A stretch of DNA of 20,811 nt. Origin: Gammaproteobacteria bacterium. GTDB lineage: Bacteria; Pseudomonadota; Gammaproteobacteria; Xanthomonadales; Wenzhouxiangellaceae. The position numbers were made by a program, and so were the translations under genes. The DNA lies in the NCBI GenBank assembly GCA_003561495.1, contig PWWM01000034.1, forward strand, positions 1 to 20,811, written 5' to 3'. Below are positions 17,801 to 20,811 of the stretch, in pieces; position 1 is the first letter of the stretch; the number at the start of each line of letters is the position of its first letter. The notes beneath the pieces were generated by a model. That model was not told the origin of the DNA and made no database searches. It saw nothing but the letters and a program-made list of their open reading frames with translations.

Positions 17801-17884
17801 GGAGGTCGGGAGACGGAGGTCGGTGGTCAGTGGTCAGTGGTCAGTGGTCAGTGGTCAGTGGTCTGAATCCTTTCACCTTTCACC
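17801..17884. repeat. Inverted heptad array between the hda and asnB stop codons
   Basis: The left arm is GGAGGTC, GGGAGAC, GGAGGTC, GGTGGTC and five further GGTC-type units, in phase with five perfect GGTCAGT copies (17825-17859) and then GGTCTGA (17860-17866). The right arm is ATCC followed by TTTCACC twice (17871-17884), so the GGT heptads turn into ACC heptads. The right arm, ending AAGGAT on the minus strand, repeats the right arm at 7781-7812 nearly exactly. The array fills the gap between two convergent genes. Confidence 0.93.
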
Positions 17885-17893
17885 GCTCTTCCC

Positions 17894-19552
17894 TCAATAA
17901 CTCTCCCGATGCCCCCCCCGCATCGCCCGCCCGGAAGGATCGGCCATGTTCGCAAACGCTTCATCCCAGGCCATGGCCTCGGGTGTGGAGCAGGCGATTG
18001 ATGGGCCGGCCGGGACGGTGGCGGCGGCAGTCGGGGAGGGGAAGCGGCGTTCGAACAGGCGCCGGTAGAGATAAGCTTCCTTGGTGGTCGGCGGGTTGAG
18101 CGGAAAGCGTTGGGCGGCCTCGGCCAGTTCGCGGTCGCTGACCTGGGCCTCGGCGTGGTCTTTCAGGGCATCGATCCAGCCGTAGCCGACGCCATCCGAG
18201 AACTGCTCCTTCTGGCGCCAGAGAATCTCATCGGGCAACAGGCCTTCCCCGGCCTCGCGCAAAATGGCCTTTTCCGGACGCCCCTTGCCGGGCATCTTGG
18301 CGGCCGGGTCCATGCGCATGGCCACATCCAGAAATTCCAGGTCGAGAAACGGCACCCGTGCCTCGACGCCCCAGGCGGCCATGGACTTGTTGGCCCTGAG
18401 GCAATCGTAGAGATGCAACTTGTCGATCTTTCGAACGGTTTCGGCGTGAAAGGCCAGCGCATCCGGAGCCTTGTGGAAATACAGGTAACCGCCGAAGATT
18501 TCGTCTGCGCCCTCGCCCGACATCACCATCTTGATGCCCATGGCCTTGATGCGGCGGGCCAGCAGAAACATCGGGGTGGAGGCGCGCACGGTGGTGACAT
18601 CAAAGGTTTCGATATGGCCGATGACGTCTTCCAGGGCGTCGATGCCTTCCTGGGTGCTATAGTGAAATTCATGGTGCTGGGTGCCGATGGCGGCCGCGGC
18701 AATGCGCGCCGCGGCCAGGTCGGGTGAGTCCTCGAGCCCGATGGCAAATGAATGCAGGCGTGGCCACCAGGCGGCCTCCGTATCATTCGATTCGATGCGT
18801 CGGTCGGCATAGCGCTTGGCAATGGCGGCGACCAGTGAGGAATCCAGTCCACCGGACAGCAAGACCCCATAGGGAACGTCGCACATCATCTGGCGGTTCA
18901 CGGCATCCTCCAGCGCTTTGCGCAAGGCTTTTGCATCACCGGGTTGACTGGCATTGACGTAATCACGCCAGTCCGGGTTGTACCAGCGTCGGATCTCACC
19001 TTCGCTTGAATCCAGGAGATGTCCGGGTGGAAATGCCTGGACCTGGCTGCAGCGCGGTTCAATGGCCTTCATCTCCGAGGCGACCCACAGGATGCCATCG
19101 TCATCACGACCGTAGTAAAGCGGCATTACTCCGATCGGGTCGCGTGCAATCAGGTAACGACCGGCTGATTCGTCCCAGAGTACGAATGCATAGATTCCGT
19201 TGAGCTGATTCAGGAAATCCGCACCATGCTTGCGGTACAAGGCCAGGATGACCTCGCAGTCCGAGCCGGTCTGAAATTCATAGTCGGGGCAGGTGGTTCT
19301 CAGCGCACGGTGATTGTAGATTTCCCCATTGACGCCAAGCACCTGGGCGCCATCGGGGCTGACCAGCGGCTGAGCGCCGGAATCAATGTCAACGATCGCC
19401 AGACGTTCATGGGCGATGATGGCCTGGTCATGGACATAGATGCCACTCCAGTCCGGCCCGCGATGGCGCTGACGGCGTGAGGCTTCCAAAGCAATGCCCC
19501 GCAGGCCGCGCTGGCCTGCGGGGATATCGAACAAACCCAGTATTGAACACAT
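17894..19552 (-). CDS. asnB: Asparagine synthase (glutamine-hydrolysing)
   Basis: A 552-aa cytoplasmic enzyme making asparagine from aspartate, ATP and glutamine; E. coli AsnB has 554 aa. Cys2 of the mature N-terminus (MCSILGLFD) is the glutaminase nucleophile, with RHRGPDWSG, HERLAIVD and NGEIYNHR typical of class II amidotransferases. The synthetase half has the pyrophosphate loop LLSGGLDSSLVA near 230-241, MSGEGADEIFGGY and ARVPFLDLEFLD. The gene starts 9 bp after the stop of the upstream minus-strand gene and has no clear ribosome site, which suggests coupling to that gene. Its TGA is followed directly by GGGAAGAG and the heptad array, much as the acs stop is. Confidence 0.96.
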   Translation of the reverse strand: MCSILGLFDIPAGQRGLRGIALEASRRQRHRGPDWSGIYVHDQAIIAHERLAIVDIDSGAQPLVSPDGAQVLGVNGEIYNHRALRTTCPDYEFQTGSDCEVILALYRKHGADFLNQLNGIYAFVLWDESAGRYLIARDPIGVMPLYYGRDDDGILWVASEMKAIEPRCSQVQAFPPGHLLDSSEGEIRRWYNPDWRDYVNASQPGDAKALRKALEDAVNRQMMCDVPYGVLLSGGLDSSLVAAIAKRYADRRIESNDTEAAWWPRLHSFAIGLEDSPDLAAARIAAAAIGTQHHEFHYSTQEGIDALEDVIGHIETFDVTTVRASTPMFLLARRIKAMGIKMVMSGEGADEIFGGYLYFHKAPDALAFHAETVRKIDKLHLYDCLRANKSMAAWGVEARVPFLDLEFLDVAMRMDPAAKMPGKGRPEKAILREAGEGLLPDEILWRQKEQFSDGVGYGWIDALKDHAEAQVSDRELAEAAQRFPLNPPTTKEAYLYRRLFERRFPSPTAAATVPAGPSIACSTPEAMAWDEAFANMADPSGRAMRGGHRESY

Positions 19553-19561
19553 GAGTGGCTT

Positions 19562-20811
19562 TTACGGCATGGTCACCGTGCTGATGAAATCGATGCCATT
19601 TTCGTTCAAGTGGATCGAGAAATGGGATTCTTCGTAGTACTCGCCCAGTCTTTTGAGAAAATCGGCCGGTGGCGCTTCCTCTTCCATGCCTTCGAATTCG
19701 GCCATGGCCTGTTCCATCATGGCCTCCATGAATTCGCCATAGGCTTTCATGTTGAGGGTGTATCCCAGCACCGCGCTGTCGGGACCGGCGGCTTCGAGCG
19801 CACCGGTCAGACGATCCCGAAACTCTTCACCGACTGCCAGCCCGATCGCGCTATCGCTGATGGCGATCCAGGCATCCAGCTCGGGCATGTCCGGGATCAT
19901 CCCCGACGGCAGGAGTTGCGGATCACCGCCCGGTTGCAGGTTGAGTTCGGCCAGCTCCGGGGAAAACATCTGTGCCATGCCGATCAGCATCTGCGGCTGG
20001 CGCATGAAGACCGCCAGCATGCCGCTGGCATCGGTGAAGTTGCCCGTGCCCTCCATGGCCAGGCTGTCGAGTTGCATTCTGAAACCGTGGATATTGGTCA
20101 CCACCGGCGGAATGGGGCGGTTGAGCGCCAGTTGCCATTCTGCTGCATTGTCACGAATGTTGGCAAACAATTCGCACTCGGGCGGGTTGTCTACCCATCC
20201 GGCGACGAATTCCCGGGCCAGATCACGCGCGGCGATCAGGTCCAGTGTCAGCCCTGCCGACAGCATGCCCGCCGAGCCGTGATCCAGCCCCATCGGTGTC
20301 TGAGCAATTTGCGCCAGCCGGGCAGCCAATCCCGCTTCGGTTTCCAGGCGCATGGTGAACGAAACGGCGTTCTGATCCGCCTGGGTCATCCCGCCGCTGA
20401 AGCGCGGGAAAAAACCGGTCAGTGCTCCGAGCTCGGAGCGACAGGCGGGATCTTCGGCCCAGCTGTCCAGTTCAAGGGCATTGCGGGCCGCCTCGATGTA
20501 GGGATCATCGTCGCTCAGCAGCCGCTCGAGCAGAGTGATGAAATCGATGTATCCACTGCCGTGGGGAGTGAATCCGCGAGTGCGGTTGAAGCTGGCCAGT
20601 GTACCTGCATCCAGTGCCGTTTCGGGCCGGTCCAGGTTGGCCACGCGCCGCAGGAGGGCCTCATCGTCGGGTACCAGCGCCAGGGTGGCGAAGTGCTCAT
20701 CGTAGTGAATGGCCAGCCCGACTTCGTCCAGCGAGGTCCAGATGATCTCCTGACCGCCGATCTCACGCCGTGGCAACTCGGTGTCTGCATCGGCGGCCCG
20801 GCGCTCCAGAG
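19562..20811 (-). CDS. Large protein of unknown function, 5' end outside the window
   Basis: At least 415 aa are seen, and the frame is still open at the window edge. A TTG at 20776 could be taken as the start. The 11 codons before it read as continuous protein (ending AADADTELPRREIGGQEI), and no ribosome site is present, so the true start is beyond 20811. The visible part is acidic and has no membrane segment. A patch rich in Glu and Met lies near the end (MEAMMEQAMAEFEGMEEEAP). I do not recognise a family. The stop is 9 bp before asnB on the same strand, so the two are probably co-transcribed. Confidence 0.75.
   Translation of the reverse strand, partial: LERRAADADTELPRREIGGQEIIWTSLDEVGLAIHYDEHFATLALVPDDEALLRRVANLDRPETALDAGTLASFNRTRGFTPHGSGYIDFITLLERLLSDDDPYIEAARNALELDSWAEDPACRSELGALTGFFPRFSGGMTQADQNAVSFTMRLETEAGLAARLAQIAQTPMGLDHGSAGMLSAGLTLDLIAARDLAREFVAGWVDNPPECELFANIRDNAAEWQLALNRPIPPVVTNIHGFRMQLDSLAMEGTGNFTDASGMLAVFMRQPQMLIGMAQMFSPELAELNLQPGGDPQLLPSGMIPDMPELDAWIAISDSAIGLAVGEEFRDRLTGALEAAGPDSAVLGYTLNMKAYGEFMEAMMEQAMAEFEGMEEEAPPADFLKRLGEYYEESHFSIHLNENGIDFISTVTMP

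Noticed and set aside
13856..17884. Heptad arrays as possible CRISPR repeats
   Set aside because: The units are 7 bp, tandem and without spacers, and no cas genes are present.
20774..20776. TTG as start codon of the last minus-strand gene
   Set aside because: The reading frame continues as plausible protein to the window edge and no ribosome site precedes the TTG.

Overview
This window reads as chromosomal DNA of a GC-rich gammaproteobacterium. The pointers are the DUF2066 / CDP-alcohol phosphatidyltransferase / hda overlapping cluster, the CrbS/CrbR-type acetate two-component system beside acs, and a DcaP-like outer-membrane porin. A Wenzhouxiangella- or Xanthomonadales/Chromatiales-like lineage would fit, but that is a guess. 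I see no rRNA or tRNA gene, insertion sequence, CRISPR array or phage gene.

Layout. Positions 1-174 hold an inverted repeat of short CACAGAG words, then fhs (formate-tetrahydrofolate ligase, minus strand). Divergent to fhs is a large transporter-fused hybrid histidine kinase (1978-5580, CrbS-like), preceded by an in-frame 11-codon leader ORF. A possible gene remnant (5585-5758) and a GAF/HD-GYP protein (5799-6932, minus) follow. Next comes a minus-strand transport operon: DUF4212 small subunit (9636-9902), VC_2705-type sodium:solute symporter (7853-9625), then a small membrane protein (7185-7703). A secreted SGNH-like hydrolase (10175-11062, plus) converges on a LuxR-type response regulator (11069-11767, CrbR-like), which lies directly downstream of acs (11822-13768, minus). 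Divergent to acs is a DcaP-like porin (14033-15379).

The right side is core-genome: DUF2066 protein, CDP-alcohol phosphatidyltransferase and Hda (15482-17798, plus, overlapping start/stop codons), convergent with asnB (17894-19552, minus). Upstream of asnB is a large uncharacterised protein whose 5' end lies outside the window.

How it works together (inference from known families): positions 1978-15379 look like an acetate/short-carboxylate module. It holds an outer-membrane porin, a two-subunit sodium symporter, acetyl-CoA synthetase, and the kinase and regulator known in Vibrio and Pseudomonas to control acs.

The least explained structure is a set of intergenic heptanucleotide arrays at four places (7714-7812, 11785-11826, 13856-13918, 17801-17884). 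Their sequences differ but share a strict 7-bp period, mostly on a GGTNNNN / NNNNACC pattern. Three of the four hold arms in opposite orientation. They abut stop or start codons of acs, crbR, asnB, hda and the small membrane protein. The inverted CACAGAG array at 6-83 has a similar plan.
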